A stretch of DNA of 64,000 nucleotides. Source: Candidatus Bartonella washoeensis Sb944nv. Its GTDB lineage: Bacteria > Pseudomonadota > Alphaproteobacteria > Rhizobiales > Rhizobiaceae. The stretch covers positions 78,434 through 142,433 of the forward strand of contig NZ_JH725024.1 in the NCBI RefSeq assembly GCF_000278135.1, in the 5' to 3' direction. The notes below the pieces were generated by a model that saw nothing but the letters and a program-made list of their open reading frames with translations, was not told where the DNA came from and searched no databases. Every line of letters begins with the position of its first letter. Position 1 is the stretch's first letter. Below are positions 8,543 to 20,426 of this stretch, one piece after another. The position numbers were made by a program, and so were the translations under genes.

Positions 8543-8719
8543 TCAGTATCATAGAATCGAAGATCTTTCCTACTATCCATTCATCTTTCATCAATTTTTT
8601 TCCATAAATTAAGATGAAAAAACATACCGACTAAATAAACAAAATCAACCATGAAACAGAGATTGCAAAGTTAACCAGCCAATGTTACAATTTTTCCGTC
8701 TATCTAAGAGAGTCAAACT

Positions 8720-9301
8720 ATGAAAAATGTAATACGCATCTTGGGGTTAACAATCATATTTCTTGCAAGCATTTTTATTTATGATGCATTAAAAAATAAG
8801 CCTTTAGGTGATAATTTTACACTCATTGATTCCAATGGAAAAACTATCACTGAATCTGATATTCGAAGCAAGCCTTCAATAATTTTCTTTGGCTTCACTA
8901 TGTGCCCTGAGAGCTGCCCTACCACACTGATCAATCTTGATCGATGGCTAACAGCACTTGGCCCGAATGTGGATAAGTTAGGAATATGGTTTGTTACTGT
9001 TGATCCAGAACGTGATACACCAGAAGTACTCCATGATTACCTCAGTAATTTTAATAATAAAATCATTGGTATCAGTGGAGATCCTGAAAAAGTTCATAAA
9101 ATGGTAGATTCTTTTAAGATCGTTGCTGAAAAAGTCCCTGGAACAGATGGAAACTACACTTATAACCATACAGCAGCGGTTTTTTTACTCAAAAAAGGTG
9201 GAAAATTAGCTGGCGTTATTCCTTATGAAATTAAAGAAGACAACAACGAATTAAGAGATGAAATTGCCATTGAACGGCTTAAAAAACTTGTTTCGAACTA
9301 A
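8720..9301 (+). CDS. SCO1/SenC family copper chaperone
   Basis: A 193-residue thioredoxin-fold protein anchored by one N-terminal membrane helix (residues ~5-21), so the domain faces the periplasm. The copper site is visible: C62 and C66 in MCPESCP, and H150 in NYTYNHTAAVF. The FVTVDPERDTP stretch is also characteristic. The family delivers copper to the CuA site of cytochrome c oxidase or keeps its cysteines reduced. GAGAG precedes the ATG closely. It is followed 31 bases later by prmA and may be co-transcribed with it, though no functional link is known. Length is normal for bacterial SCO proteins. Confidence 0.93.
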   Translation: MKNVIRILGLTIIFLASIFIYDALKNKPLGDNFTLIDSNGKTITESDIRSKPSIIFFGFTMCPESCPTTLINLDRWLTALGPNVDKLGIWFVTVDPERDTPEVLHDYLSNFNNKIIGISGDPEKVHKMVDSFKIVAEKVPGTDGNYTYNHTAAVFLLKKGGKLAGVIPYEIKEDNNELRDEIAIERLKKLVSN

Positions 9302-9332
9302 ATTAAAAAGCTGATTTAAGAGAAAGAATAAC

Positions 9333-10202
9333 ATGACGCAGCAAATTCGTCTGTATTGTACTGCTTTCAAAAACGAAGCAGAGCGGCTTTATACACTTAT
9401 GGAAACAGCCTTTGATGAGCAAGGATATCCTCTTGCTCTTACAGAGATAGATGAAAAAAATTCCATATATGAGCTTTCACTTTATGTAGACCAAGAAAGC
9501 CAAAAAAATGCCTCAAAACATTTTGCCCGCATCCTTTCTATAGATCCTGATAAAATTAAGAGTGAAATTTTACCTAATATTGATTGGGTTAAACAAAGCC
9601 TTGAAGGACTAAAACCTGTATATGCCGGCCCTTTTTGTCTTCATGGAAGCCATAATAGAGGCGATATTCCACCGGATGTTTTTCCTATTGAAATTGACGC
9701 AAATCAAGCCTTCGGTACAGGACATCATGGAACAACAGCCGGTTGTTTGGAAATGATTGCCAAAGTGATGCAAAATGAAAATCCCCAAAATGCACTTGAT
9801 CTTGGTACTGGCAGTGGGGTACTAGCCATTGGTATAGCAATGCTTAAACCTATTGCTGTACTTGCATCGGATATTGATCCAATTGCTATTCAAGTTGCAC
9901 AACACAATATCCAATTGAATGGTGTAAAAAAATATATCACAGCTGTCACAGCTACAGGTCTTTCCCATGATGAAATTACTTCACGTGCGCCCTTTGATCT
10001 CATCGTTGCCAATATCCTTGCCAATCCTCTTATTGAACTTGCACAAGAAATGGCACAAGCACTCCAAAAAGGCGGATCACTCATACTCTCTGGAATCCTT
10101 GAAGAACAACACACCCATGTGTTGGAAGCTTATTTAAAACAAGGACTGAAACACATTGAAACATACCACCGTCAAGGATGGGTTACGATACATCTAAAAT
10201 AA
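9333..10202 (+). CDS. prmA: Ribosomal protein L11 methyltransferase
   Basis: A 289-residue SAM-dependent enzyme that trimethylates ribosomal protein L11 in the cytoplasm. The N-terminal ~115 residues form the L11-recognition part; the C-terminal catalytic domain shows NQAFGTGHHGTT, motif I LDLGTGSGVLAIG, an acidic loop ASDIDPIA, and NILANPL as the motif IV active-site loop. Length and all motifs fit an intact PrmA. The ATG follows a GAGAAAGAA stretch. The downstream peptidase gene starts 18 bases after the stop, so the two probably share a transcript. Confidence 0.95.
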   Translation: MTQQIRLYCTAFKNEAERLYTLMETAFDEQGYPLALTEIDEKNSIYELSLYVDQESQKNASKHFARILSIDPDKIKSEILPNIDWVKQSLEGLKPVYAGPFCLHGSHNRGDIPPDVFPIEIDANQAFGTGHHGTTAGCLEMIAKVMQNENPQNALDLGTGSGVLAIGIAMLKPIAVLASDIDPIAIQVAQHNIQLNGVKKYITAVTATGLSHDEITSRAPFDLIVANILANPLIELAQEMAQALQKGGSLILSGILEEQHTHVLEAYLKQGLKHIETYHRQGWVTIHLK

Positions 10203-10219
10203 AAGAAAAGGACGTTGTT

Positions 10220-12046
10220 ATGTATCAATCTTTTGAGACGATAACAAATCCCACTTATGCTGCAAAACGCGTTGCCTCTCTTCGTAAAGAACTCGACCGC
10301 CTTGGGCTAGATGGCTTTCTTGTCCCGCGCGCAGATGAACATCAAGGAGAGTATGTCCCTCCTCATGCTCAACGCCTTAGTTGGCTCACTGGGTTTACTG
10401 GCTCAGCTGGTATTGCACTGATTTTAAAAAACAAAGCCATCATATTCACAGACGGGCGATATAAACTCCAAGTTCGCCAACAAACCGATTCTGACCTTTT
10501 TGAGTATGAAGACCTCATAACCCATCCTCCCTCAAAATGGCTTGAAAAAAATGGGCAAAAACTCTCTATTGGCTTTGATCCATGGCTTCACACCATTTCT
10601 GCCACCGATACATTGAGAAACGCATTAGAAATTAAAGCAGGTGGAAAACTTGTAGCAATTCACTTCAATCCCATTGATCTTATCTGGCATGATCAACCAC
10701 AATTACCGCAATCTCCCCTATCGGTTCATCCTCTCAAATATGCAGGATGCAGTCCAGATGAAAAGTTAGCATTGATTTGCAAAGATATACAAAAAGCCAA
10801 TGCAGATGTCTTTATTTTTACAGACCCCTCCTCTATTGCGTGGACATTCAATATACGTGGCAATGATGTTTCCAACACACCTTTTGCCCTTTGTTTTGCT
10901 CTCATTCCCATCAAAGAAACTCCATCCTTATTCATCGACAATAAAAAAATTAATGTAGAAGAAAAACAATATCTAGAACGTTATGCAAAACTGTATAAAC
11001 CAGAACAACTTATACCAAAGATCAAAGAATATGTTCAAAGAGGAACGGTTTTTGCTTTAGATCCACGGCTAACATGCGAAAAATTTCGTACTGTTATTGC
11101 AAAAGAAGGGTGCTCTTTCATTACGCTTACCGACCCCGCTGCTCTGCCACGTGCCACTAAAAATAGTACCGAACAAGATGGTGCACGCAAAGCACATTTA
11201 CGCGATGGTGTCGCCCTTACCCGCTTTTTTTCTTGGCTAGACAAGCAAACACCAAGTACGATAAGTGAAATTTCTGCTGCCCAAAAATTAGAAGAATTGC
11301 GCATAATGACAGCAAAAGAAATGGGAGAAAAACTTGAAGATCTGTCTTTTGATACAATATCGGCAGCAGGGGCAAATGGTGCTATCATTCATTATCGCGT
11401 AACCACTGAAACAAATAAACAACTCAATGCTGGTGAACTTTATCTTATTGATTCAGGTGGACAATATCGTGACGGCACAACAGATGTTACGCGTACAATA
11501 GCAATTGGAAATATTGGAGAAGAAGAAAAACGCTGTTTTACTCTTGTTCTCAAAGGCATGATTGCTCTTTCAACCGCACGATTTCCGAAAGGCACACGTG
11601 GACAAGACATTGACATTCTAGCACGCATTGCATTATGGAAAGCTGGTTTTGACTATGCTCATGGCACCGGTCATGGAGTTGGATCTTATCTTTCTGTTCA
11701 TGAAGGCCCGCAAAATCTTTCACGCAATGGGTGCCAAGAACTGATTCCCGGAATGATTATTTCAAATGAACCTGGATATTACCGTGAAGGAGCTTTTGGC
11801 ATTCGTATTGAAAATTTGATGATTGTGAAACCAGCACAAAAAATTAACGGTGGAGATATAGAAATGCTCTCGTTTGAAACACTCACCAATTGCCCCATTG
11901 ATCGACGCTTAATCCTGCCAGAGCTCTTGACACTGCAAGAGCGACAATGGCTTAATGATTACCATGCGCAAGTTTATCAGGTTAATGCACCTTACTTAAA
12001 TGAAGAAGACAAAAAGTGGGCAAAAGAAGCGACAATGCCTCTTTAA
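10220..12046 (+). CDS. pepP: Xaa-Pro aminopeptidase (aminopeptidase P, M24B)
   Basis: A 608-residue three-domain aminopeptidase P of the large type, removing N-terminal residues that precede proline. Two creatinase-like N-terminal domains are followed by the M24 pita-bread domain. The five metal ligands can be placed: two Asp in YLIDSGGQYRDGTTDVTRT, His in GTGHGVGSYLSVHEGP, Glu in ISNEPGYYREGAFGIRIEN, and the last Glu in the same stretch. An upstream in-frame codon at 10178 lies within prmA, so I prefer the ATG at 10220, which has AAAAGGA at the right distance. The C-terminus matches bacterial homologues in length. No damage seen. Confidence 0.93.
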   Translation: MYQSFETITNPTYAAKRVASLRKELDRLGLDGFLVPRADEHQGEYVPPHAQRLSWLTGFTGSAGIALILKNKAIIFTDGRYKLQVRQQTDSDLFEYEDLITHPPSKWLEKNGQKLSIGFDPWLHTISATDTLRNALEIKAGGKLVAIHFNPIDLIWHDQPQLPQSPLSVHPLKYAGCSPDEKLALICKDIQKANADVFIFTDPSSIAWTFNIRGNDVSNTPFALCFALIPIKETPSLFIDNKKINVEEKQYLERYAKLYKPEQLIPKIKEYVQRGTVFALDPRLTCEKFRTVIAKEGCSFITLTDPAALPRATKNSTEQDGARKAHLRDGVALTRFFSWLDKQTPSTISEISAAQKLEELRIMTAKEMGEKLEDLSFDTISAAGANGAIIHYRVTTETNKQLNAGELYLIDSGGQYRDGTTDVTRTIAIGNIGEEEKRCFTLVLKGMIALSTARFPKGTRGQDIDILARIALWKAGFDYAHGTGHGVGSYLSVHEGPQNLSRNGCQELIPGMIISNEPGYYREGAFGIRIENLMIVKPAQKINGGDIEMLSFETLTNCPIDRRLILPELLTLQERQWLNDYHAQVYQVNAPYLNEEDKKWAKEATMPL

Positions 12047-12192
12047 ATGAATGAGCATACAACCTCTTTCTTACTCTTTCTATAAAATACTATCCCTCTT
12101 TTTTTAAGGGAAAAGTGCGGTTTGCATCAAGAAATACAAAAAATATTCCCCTAAGAGGCTTAAATTTTTTTTCGGGTGTGATAAACACTAAC

Positions 12193-12438
12193 CTAGATAA
12201 AACAAGGTGGGATGCGCTTGTAAGTAATAATATTATTTGACCTACTAATCCTCCACCATCTCCAGATAGTTATATCGTTTATTTTCCTTATATGAAAACT
12301 TTCATTATACCATCGCCCTGGAAGACAATGTTTCATAGCACTAACAATAATGATAAGATCTCTTAGGGTTACATTTTGATTTTTAATGTCAATAAATCGT
12401 AAAAAATGAAGAAGAATAAAAACTGGTGAATTCATCAC
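12193..12438 (-). CDS. Possible small hypothetical protein downstream of ligA
   Basis: An 81-codon minus-strand frame starts 20 bases after the ligA stop. I recognise no family; the sequence is hydrophobic at the start and rich in Trp and basic residues in the middle (RWYNESFH, IWRWWRISRSN). The ribosome site is weak. It is the only candidate in the 410-base interval between pepP and ligA (12047-12457), which otherwise shows just a T-rich stretch after pepP. It may be spurious. Confidence 0.2.
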   Translation of the reverse strand: MMNSPVFILLHFLRFIDIKNQNVTLRDLIIIVSAMKHCLPGRWYNESFHIRKINDITIWRWWRISRSNNIITYKRIPPCFI

Positions 12439-12457
12439 TCTTGAAGAAAATCAACCA

Positions 12458-14632
<2,175 letters not shown>

Positions 14633-14720
14633 TTATGGGGCATGGCCATAAGAATTTCAGCGCCTTATTACCAATAGAATCCAAATGAACGCGTGCTCAC
14701 CAATGATATAATTGAAATGC

Positions 14721-14759
14721 TATAATTGATAAGCGATATTTGATCGCTTATCAATTATA
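14721..14759 (-). terminator. Perfect 17-bp hairpin between recN and ligA
   Basis: TATAATTGATAAGCGAT at 14721-14737 is exactly repeated in reverse complement at 14743-14759, with a five-base loop. It starts two bases past the recN stop codon. There is no clear U-run after it on the minus strand, so it could be a terminator, an attenuator or an mRNA 3'-end stabiliser. Confidence 0.6.
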
Positions 14760-14760
14760 T

Positions 14761-16422
14761 CTACGCGAGAAGCTTCTGAGCAGCTGCACGTGCTTCTTTA
14801 GTAATCTTTTCTCCTGCCAACATGCGGGCAATTTCTTCTGCACGCTCATGCTCCTCCATTTTATGAACACCCGTAATAAAGCGACCTTTATCATCACTTT
14901 CAACCTTTGAAATGAGAAAATGACTATGTGCTTTAGATGCTACCTGTGGTGCATGCGTAATAGCAAAAACCTGAACACTTTCTGATAAACGCTGTAACCG
15001 TTGCCCAATGGCAGCGGCAACAGCTCCACCAACCCCTGTATCAATCTCATCAAAGATAAGCGTGGGAGCTGATCCACGATCAGACAAGACAACCTTTAAT
15101 GCCAATAAAAAACGAGACAATTCGCCACCAGAAGCCACACTGAGCATTGGTCCCGCGCGGGTTCCTGGGTTTGTTCGAACCCAATACTCAATACGATCTA
15201 TCCCCTCTGCAGTACGCTTTTCAGCATCACTTTGCATTTCAACGATAAACTCTGCTTTCTCCAATTTCAATGCTGGCAACTCAGCCATAACGCTTTCAGA
15301 CAAATGATTTGCTGCTTCTCGACGCTTTATCGACAGCGCTTGCGCCAATGTATCATAATTTTTTTGTGCTTTCCGCGCTTCCTCTTCTAAACGCATCAAT
15401 GTGGACTGAGACTCCTCGAAAGCAGCAAGTTCAGCATCCATTTTATCACGTAACTGTGTTAATTCGTCCGCAGAAACTTGATATTTACGAGCAAAACCAC
15501 GAAGAGCAAAAAGGCGCTCTTCTACCCGTTCCAATTCACTAGGTTCAAAATCCAATGCCCGCATTGCAGTTTCAATGCCTTCTTGTGCTGTTGCAAGTGC
15601 ATGCAATGCATCATCAATGGATTTCACCACAGGTGTAATGAGTTCTTGCGCCTCAGGGATTTTTCGCTCCAAACGCCTTACCAAATTAGAAAGAACTGGA
15701 ATTGGTGACTTTGGACCACTTAAAAGATCATCAGCTTCCTTAATATCTGTTGCTATCTTTTCTAATTTAAGCATATCGGCACGACGAAGAGAGAGAGCAT
15801 CTTCTTCACCAATTTGAAAATCAAGCTTTTCAAGTTCTTCCACACACGCACGAAGATAATCAGCCTCACGCACAGCATCTTCTACTTTAATCCGCTGTTG
15901 GTGCACGCGCTCCTCAAATTCACGCCATATTAGATAGCAACGACGCAGATTCTCCGTTTCATCCTCAAACCTACCGAAGGCATCTAACAATTGACGATGC
16001 GTAGCAACATCCACAAGCGCGCGATCATCATGCTGTCCATGGATCTCAACCAGCTGACGTCCAACATTACGCATCAATGCAACACTAGCCACCTGATCAT
16101 TGATAAAGACACGACTACGACCATCACTTGACTGCACACGCCGTAAAATAATATCGCCCTCATCATCAAAACCATTCTCACGGATAAGCTGGCGCGCAGG
16201 ATGTGAAACAGGTACGTCAAAGACAGCTATCACCTGACCTTGCATTGCACCATGACGTACAAGAGAAGCATCACCGCGTCCCCCAAGAGCCAGCGATAAA
16301 GCATCAAGGAGAATAGATTTTCCCGCGCCCGTTTCTCCAGTCAAAACTGACAAACCCGCCGTAAAATGAATATCGAGCGTTTCGATCAAAACAATATCAT
16401 GAATCGAAAGCTGTATCAGCAT
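14761..16422 (-). CDS. recN: DNA repair protein RecN
   Basis: A 553-residue SMC-like ATPase that acts early in double-strand-break repair. Walker A is GETGAGKS at residues 29-36; the central ~300 residues are coiled coil with an ESAL-like middle; the ABC signature LSVASGGELSRFLLAL and Walker B TLIFDEIDTGVGG follow near the C-terminus, with the D-loop/His region ITHAPQVASKAHSHF. Length is normal. ATG 16422 is just after the bamD stop at 16429, so the two are probably on one transcript. No defects seen. Confidence 0.96.
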   Translation of the reverse strand: MLIQLSIHDIVLIETLDIHFTAGLSVLTGETGAGKSILLDALSLALGGRGDASLVRHGAMQGQVIAVFDVPVSHPARQLIRENGFDDEGDIILRRVQSSDGRSRVFINDQVASVALMRNVGRQLVEIHGQHDDRALVDVATHRQLLDAFGRFEDETENLRRCYLIWREFEERVHQQRIKVEDAVREADYLRACVEELEKLDFQIGEEDALSLRRADMLKLEKIATDIKEADDLLSGPKSPIPVLSNLVRRLERKIPEAQELITPVVKSIDDALHALATAQEGIETAMRALDFEPSELERVEERLFALRGFARKYQVSADELTQLRDKMDAELAAFEESQSTLMRLEEEARKAQKNYDTLAQALSIKRREAANHLSESVMAELPALKLEKAEFIVEMQSDAEKRTAEGIDRIEYWVRTNPGTRAGPMLSVASGGELSRFLLALKVVLSDRGSAPTLIFDEIDTGVGGAVAAAIGQRLQRLSESVQVFAITHAPQVASKAHSHFLISKVESDDKGRFITGVHKMEEHERAEEIARMLAGEKITKEARAAAQKLLA

Positions 16423-16428
16423 AGAGAA

Positions 16429-17322
16429 TCAATGTGCCTTATTCTTGTCACCACTCAAAGCACGTGAGATCCAAGAAGATTTATGCTCCTGTGGCGATAC
16501 ACTATTCTTCTGTAATAAATTGTAAGAAAACTTATACCATTCACTTTTTGGATAATTACGCCCCAAAATAGCTGCTGCCGTCTGCGCTTCCATAGTTAAA
16601 CCAAGAGCAAGATTAACCTCTGTCAAGCGGAAAAGTGCTTCTTCGATTTGATTGGTATCAGAGTACTCTTCAACCACTGTACGAAATCTTCTACTTGCAG
16701 CAAGATAGCGTCGACCTTCTTCATAATAACGGCCAACCTGCATCTCTTTACCAGCCAGCTGCTCTCGCCCAAAACGTATTTTAGCCTTAGCATCCTTGAC
16801 ATATTCAGAGTTCGGATAACGCTCCACGAGAAGCTGCATAGCAGCAATAGCACGTTTAGTATCGCGTTGATCACGTGTAACATCGGGAATTCGACGGAAA
16901 GAAGCAAGACCAATAATATAATAAGCATAAGCTGAATCATCTGCCCCTGGATAAAGAGTAATATAGCGCTGAGCCATACTAATTGCTTCATCATATTTTG
17001 CGAGACGGTAATTTGTAAATGCACCCATCACCAAAGATTTACGACCCCAATCAGTATAAGCATACTGCTTTTCAATCGTAAGAAACTTTTTCGAAGCCTC
17101 TCCAAGACGCCCGCTATCAAGGTTAGCAAGTGCTTGGTTATATAAAACATCTGGTGGATCCATTTTTAAAACATAGGCAGATGGATCTAAGGTATTTTTA
17201 TCTTTAAATAAACACCCGCCCAACACGCAGGTGCTGCTCAACAACACCACTCCGAATAGCTTGCGTACAATGCTAGATTTCCTATATGCCATATTTCCAA
17301 TACATACATGAGATTTTGTCAT
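16429..17322 (-). CDS. bamD: Outer-membrane assembly lipoprotein BamD (ComL)
   Basis: A 297-residue lipoprotein of the BAM complex, which inserts beta-barrel proteins such as the CdiB-like transporter. The lipobox LGGC puts the lipidated cysteine at residue 37; the mature part consists of TPR-like repeats (YNQALANLDSGRLGEASKKF, YDEAISMAQRYITLYPG). I keep the ATG at 17322 because GGAGG lies about 11 bases upstream; a second ATG at 17292 is also possible and gives a shorter signal peptide. It sits between lpxC and recN, as in other Rhizobiales. Confidence 0.93.
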   Translation of the reverse strand: MTKSHVCIGNMAYRKSSIVRKLFGVVLLSSTCVLGGCLFKDKNTLDPSAYVLKMDPPDVLYNQALANLDSGRLGEASKKFLTIEKQYAYTDWGRKSLVMGAFTNYRLAKYDEAISMAQRYITLYPGADDSAYAYYIIGLASFRRIPDVTRDQRDTKRAIAAMQLLVERYPNSEYVKDAKAKIRFGREQLAGKEMQVGRYYEEGRRYLAASRRFRTVVEEYSDTNQIEEALFRLTEVNLALGLTMEAQTAAAILGRNYPKSEWYKFSYNLLQKNSVSPQEHKSSWISRALSGDKNKAH

Positions 17323-17492
17323 AGTTTTTCTGGCCTCCAGAGAATGTCACCTTGTCGCAAAAATTACTGATTAAAAATTTTTATATCATATCGCTTTAAA
17401 ATCCACTAACCAATTTAATGGATTAGGTCAATCATCCCCTTAAAAATCAAATAGACTAAAATAAAATCTTTTCAATTTTTCTCTCACTTTCC

Positions 17493-18368
17493 CTATAAGT
17501 AAACTTTTTCGTAATATGCTTCGTCTGCTAAAATAGCTTTCACCAATTGCGAATTAATTCTATGCCCACCACAATACGAACGAAATAATCCAATAAAAGG
17601 AGCTCCAAGCAAAGCAGTATCACCAATTGCATCAAGCATTTTGTGCCGAACACATTCATTTTTCCAATAGGGACCATCTGGATTGATGATTTTATCATCA
17701 AGGCCAATAACTAGAGAATTTTCTAAAGAAGCACCTAATCCCTTTCCAGAAGCCCGTAATTTTTCGACGTCTCTGATAAAACCAAAAGTGCGCGCACGTG
17801 ACAAATCATCTCTAAACCCTTGTGTGGTAAGATCAAAATTGAAATGTTGTTTACCAATAGCAGGAGAAGAAAAAGAGATCGTCACATCAAAACGGCGCCC
17901 ATCAAACGGCAAAAACTCAGCAATTCCAACACCTACTTCAATCCGCAGCGACTTTTTTATAACAAAATAGCAACGCAATGCATCCTGCCGTACGATGCCA
18001 ACATCTTCAAACCCTTGACAATACTGCCATGAAGAACCATCTAAAATTGGTATCTCATGACTCGACACTTCAATAACAAGATTATCCAAATTATAAGCTG
18101 CAATCGCAGCCATCAAATGTTCAATTGTCTCAACTCTTCCCTCTCCATGTCCAAGCACTGTTGATAATTCAGTCTCTCCTATTTGCGATGCATGTGCTTG
18201 AAGTATTTGCTCTGTTCCATCCATCACACAACGCTTAAAGACAATACCACACCCAACGTCAGCTGGACAAACCCTCACCACAGACAAACACCCACTGTGG
18301 ACACCATACCCCTTAAATGTCACTGCTTTTTTTAGAGTGGACTGATATTTTTGCACCAGCTTCATCAT
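17493..18368 (-). CDS. lpxC: UDP-3-O-acyl-N-acetylglucosamine deacetylase
   Basis: A 291-residue zinc enzyme for the committed step of lipid A synthesis. The zinc ligands are visible: H84 in TIEHLMAA, and H242 and D246 in HKMLDAIGD; the catalytic His is H269 in CGGHRIN. The two-domain beta-alpha-alpha-beta fold length is normal. A 170-base interval separates it from bamD and a terminator separates it from ftsZ, so it may have its own promoter. Intact. Confidence 0.96.
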   Translation of the reverse strand: MMKLVQKYQSTLKKAVTFKGYGVHSGCLSVVRVCPADVGCGIVFKRCVMDGTEQILQAHASQIGETELSTVLGHGEGRVETIEHLMAAIAAYNLDNLVIEVSSHEIPILDGSSWQYCQGFEDVGIVRQDALRCYFVIKKSLRIEVGVGIAEFLPFDGRRFDVTISFSSPAIGKQHFNFDLTTQGFRDDLSRARTFGFIRDVEKLRASGKGLGASLENSLVIGLDDKIINPDGPYWKNECVRHKMLDAIGDTALLGAPFIGLFRSYCGGHRINSQLVKAILADEAYYEKVYL

Positions 18369-18444
18369 ATTACTTCATTGAGTAGTTTTTTTACGCTCTT
18401 TAAAAATATTTATAAACACATAAAAATGATAACCCAAGAAAATA

Positions 18445-18473
18445 ATAAACCCGCTTATAATAAGCGGGTTTAT
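18445..18473 (-). terminator. Intrinsic terminator of the ftsZ transcript
   Basis: A perfect 14-bp inverted repeat (ATAAACCCGCTTAT, one base, ATAAGCGGGTTTAT) lies about 110 bases after the ftsZ stop on the minus strand and is followed by TATTATTTTC on that strand. This marks the likely 3' end of the division and cell-wall cluster transcript. Confidence 0.75.
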
Positions 18474-18582
18474 AAAAAACAGAATATTTCACCCAAAAAG
18501 CATAGTAACTTTCACTGTACGAAGCTTTTTTTGATCATAGAAGAAATTGCTAAATCTCCTCTCTTTCTCACCTTTTTGCCAA

Positions 18583-20355
18583 TTAATTTGCCTGACGACG
18601 CAAAAACGCTGGTATTTCCAACTGATCCTCTTCACTTATAAAAGCACGCTGATCTTGCGGTACTTGGGGATGCAACTCACCAGAACGACGTGGAACATAA
18701 ACAGAAGCATCCTGAGAAAGCGCCTGAGAATTTTTATTATAAACATGCTCTTCTCGCTGTTGAGAAGATCTCACAGCGGGCTCTAGCCGCGCTTCTGGCT
18801 CGACTTCCTCACGATGCGTCAAGCTCTGTTTCAAACGCTGCCAAAGATTGCGAGGTCCTTGGTCAGCAACAGATAATCTCTCACTTTGACCATGAGCAAC
18901 TGTAGGGAAATCCTTTAACTCAGGCATACGCATTGGTGCTGAACGAGCCTGCATTTGCTGTATTTGCCTTTGTTGTACTTGCTTCTCTTTCTGCTTCACA
19001 ACTCCTGTCATCTCATCAAGGACATGCGCCGTCGCCTCCATACTCACTGGTGCAGCCATAGAGTGCTGAGAACCGCGATTGTTTTGCATACGTGGCGCAT
19101 TTGACATCTGCCCATGTACAACGCCTGCCCCGTAAGGAGCGGCATTTGCACTTCGTACAGCAACGGCATCGGCAGGCTGTGCAAAAATTTGACTTTTAGG
19201 GCGGAACTGTTCTCCAGACGATTTTCCCTTTTCTATTTCAAGTGCTTCTATCACTTCTACCATTGACTCAGAACGTAAGGGAGGTGACTGAATAGGAAAA
19301 GAAGCCTGCGGTATTCCAGAATCACTCTTACGAATTGAAGTTGCAGGTCTTTGAAGTTGAGGATGAGAAGGTTGAACCACATCACTAACCTCACGATCAA
19401 TACCCGTTGCAACCACAGATACACGAATAACACCCTCTAGTGACTCATCATCAATGGCACCAAAGATAACATTTGCATCAGCATCAACTTCTTCACGAAT
19501 ACGATTAGCTGCTTCATCCACTTCAAAGAGAGTCATATCACGACCACCCGTAATAGAAATCAGAAGCCCGCGAGCACCACGCATAGACGTATCATCCAAC
19601 AGCGGATTCGCAATAGCAGCTTCAGCAGCAGCCAAAGCACGCCCTTCACCAGACGCCTCACCAGTTCCCATCATCGCACGGCCCATTTCGTGCATAACAG
19701 AACGAACATCCGCAAAGTCAAGATTAATGAGTCCCTCTTTAATCATGAGATCTGTAATGGAAGCAACACCAGAGTAAAGCACTTGATCAGCCATAGCAAA
19801 AGCATCAGCAAATGTTGTTTTTTCATCCGCAATACGGAAAAGATTCTGATTGGGAATAACAATCAATGTATCAACAGACTTTTGTAATTCTTCAATACCA
19901 GCCTCTGCCGTTTTCATACGGCGAGCGCCTTCAAACTGAAATGGCTTTGTCACAACACCAACAGTCAAAATACCTTTTTCACGAGCAGCGCGAGCAACAA
20001 CAGGTGCCGCCCCCGTTCCAGTACCTCCCCCCATACCAGCCGTAATAAAAACCATATGGGAATCTGCGAGATGGTCGATAATTTCATCAATACATTCATC
20101 AGCAGCCGCCTGTCCAACTTCCGGCAAAGCGCCAGCGCCTAAACCTTCCGTAACCGCTGCACCAAGCTGGATAACACGTTCAGCCTTTGACATAGCCAAA
20201 GCCTGTGCATCGGTATTAGCAACAACAAAATCAACTCCCTGAAGACCAGCATTAATCATATTATTCACGGCATTCCCGCCACCACCGCCAACACCAAAAA
20301 CGGTAATGCGTGGCTTCAATTCCGCGATATCTGGCCGATGCAGATTAATCGTCAT
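18583..20355 (-). CDS. ftsZ: Cell division GTPase FtsZ
   Basis: The tubulin-like protein that forms the Z-ring. From the chosen ATG it has 590 residues. The GTPase core shows [13 protein letters not shown] near residue 21 and the signature GGGTGTG at 109-115. After about residue 320 a very long, poorly conserved Q/P/S/R-rich linker follows, as in other Rhizobiales FtsZ, ending in the conserved FtsA/ZipA-type binding tail [15 protein letters not shown] start at 20355 rather than 20379 because GAAGGA lies eight bases before the former. It follows ftsQ and ftsA in the cluster. Confidence 0.96.
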   Translation of the reverse strand: MTINLHRPDIAELKPRITVFGVGGGGGNAVNNMINAGLQGVDFVVANTDAQALAMSKAERVIQLGAAVTEGLGAGALPEVGQAAADECIDEIIDHLADSHMVFITAGMGGGTGTGAAPVVARAAREKGILTVGVVTKPFQFEGARRMKTAEAGIEELQKSVDTLIVIPNQNLFRIADEKTTFADAFAMADQVLYSGVASITDLMIKEGLINLDFADVRSVMHEMGRAMMGTGEASGEGRALAAAEAAIANPLLDDTSMRGARGLLISITGGRDMTLFEVDEAANRIREEVDADANVIFGAIDDESLEGVIRVSVVATGIDREVSDVVQPSHPQLQRPATSIRKSDSGIPQASFPIQSPPLRSESMVEVIEALEIEKGKSSGEQFRPKSQIFAQPADAVAVRSANAAPYGAGVVHGQMSNAPRMQNNRGSQHSMAAPVSMEATAHVLDEMTGVVKQKEKQVQQRQIQQMQARSAPMRMPELKDFPTVAHGQSERLSVADQGPRNLWQRLKQSLTHREEVEPEARLEPAVRSSQQREEHVYNKNSQALSQDASVYVPRRSGELHPQVPQDQRAFISEEDQLEIPAFLRRQAN

Positions 20356-20426
20356 TTTCTTTTCCTTCTCATAAGACATCGCAAGCCAAAGCGATGAAAA
20401 TTAACTTTACCTCAATAGACTCTTAC

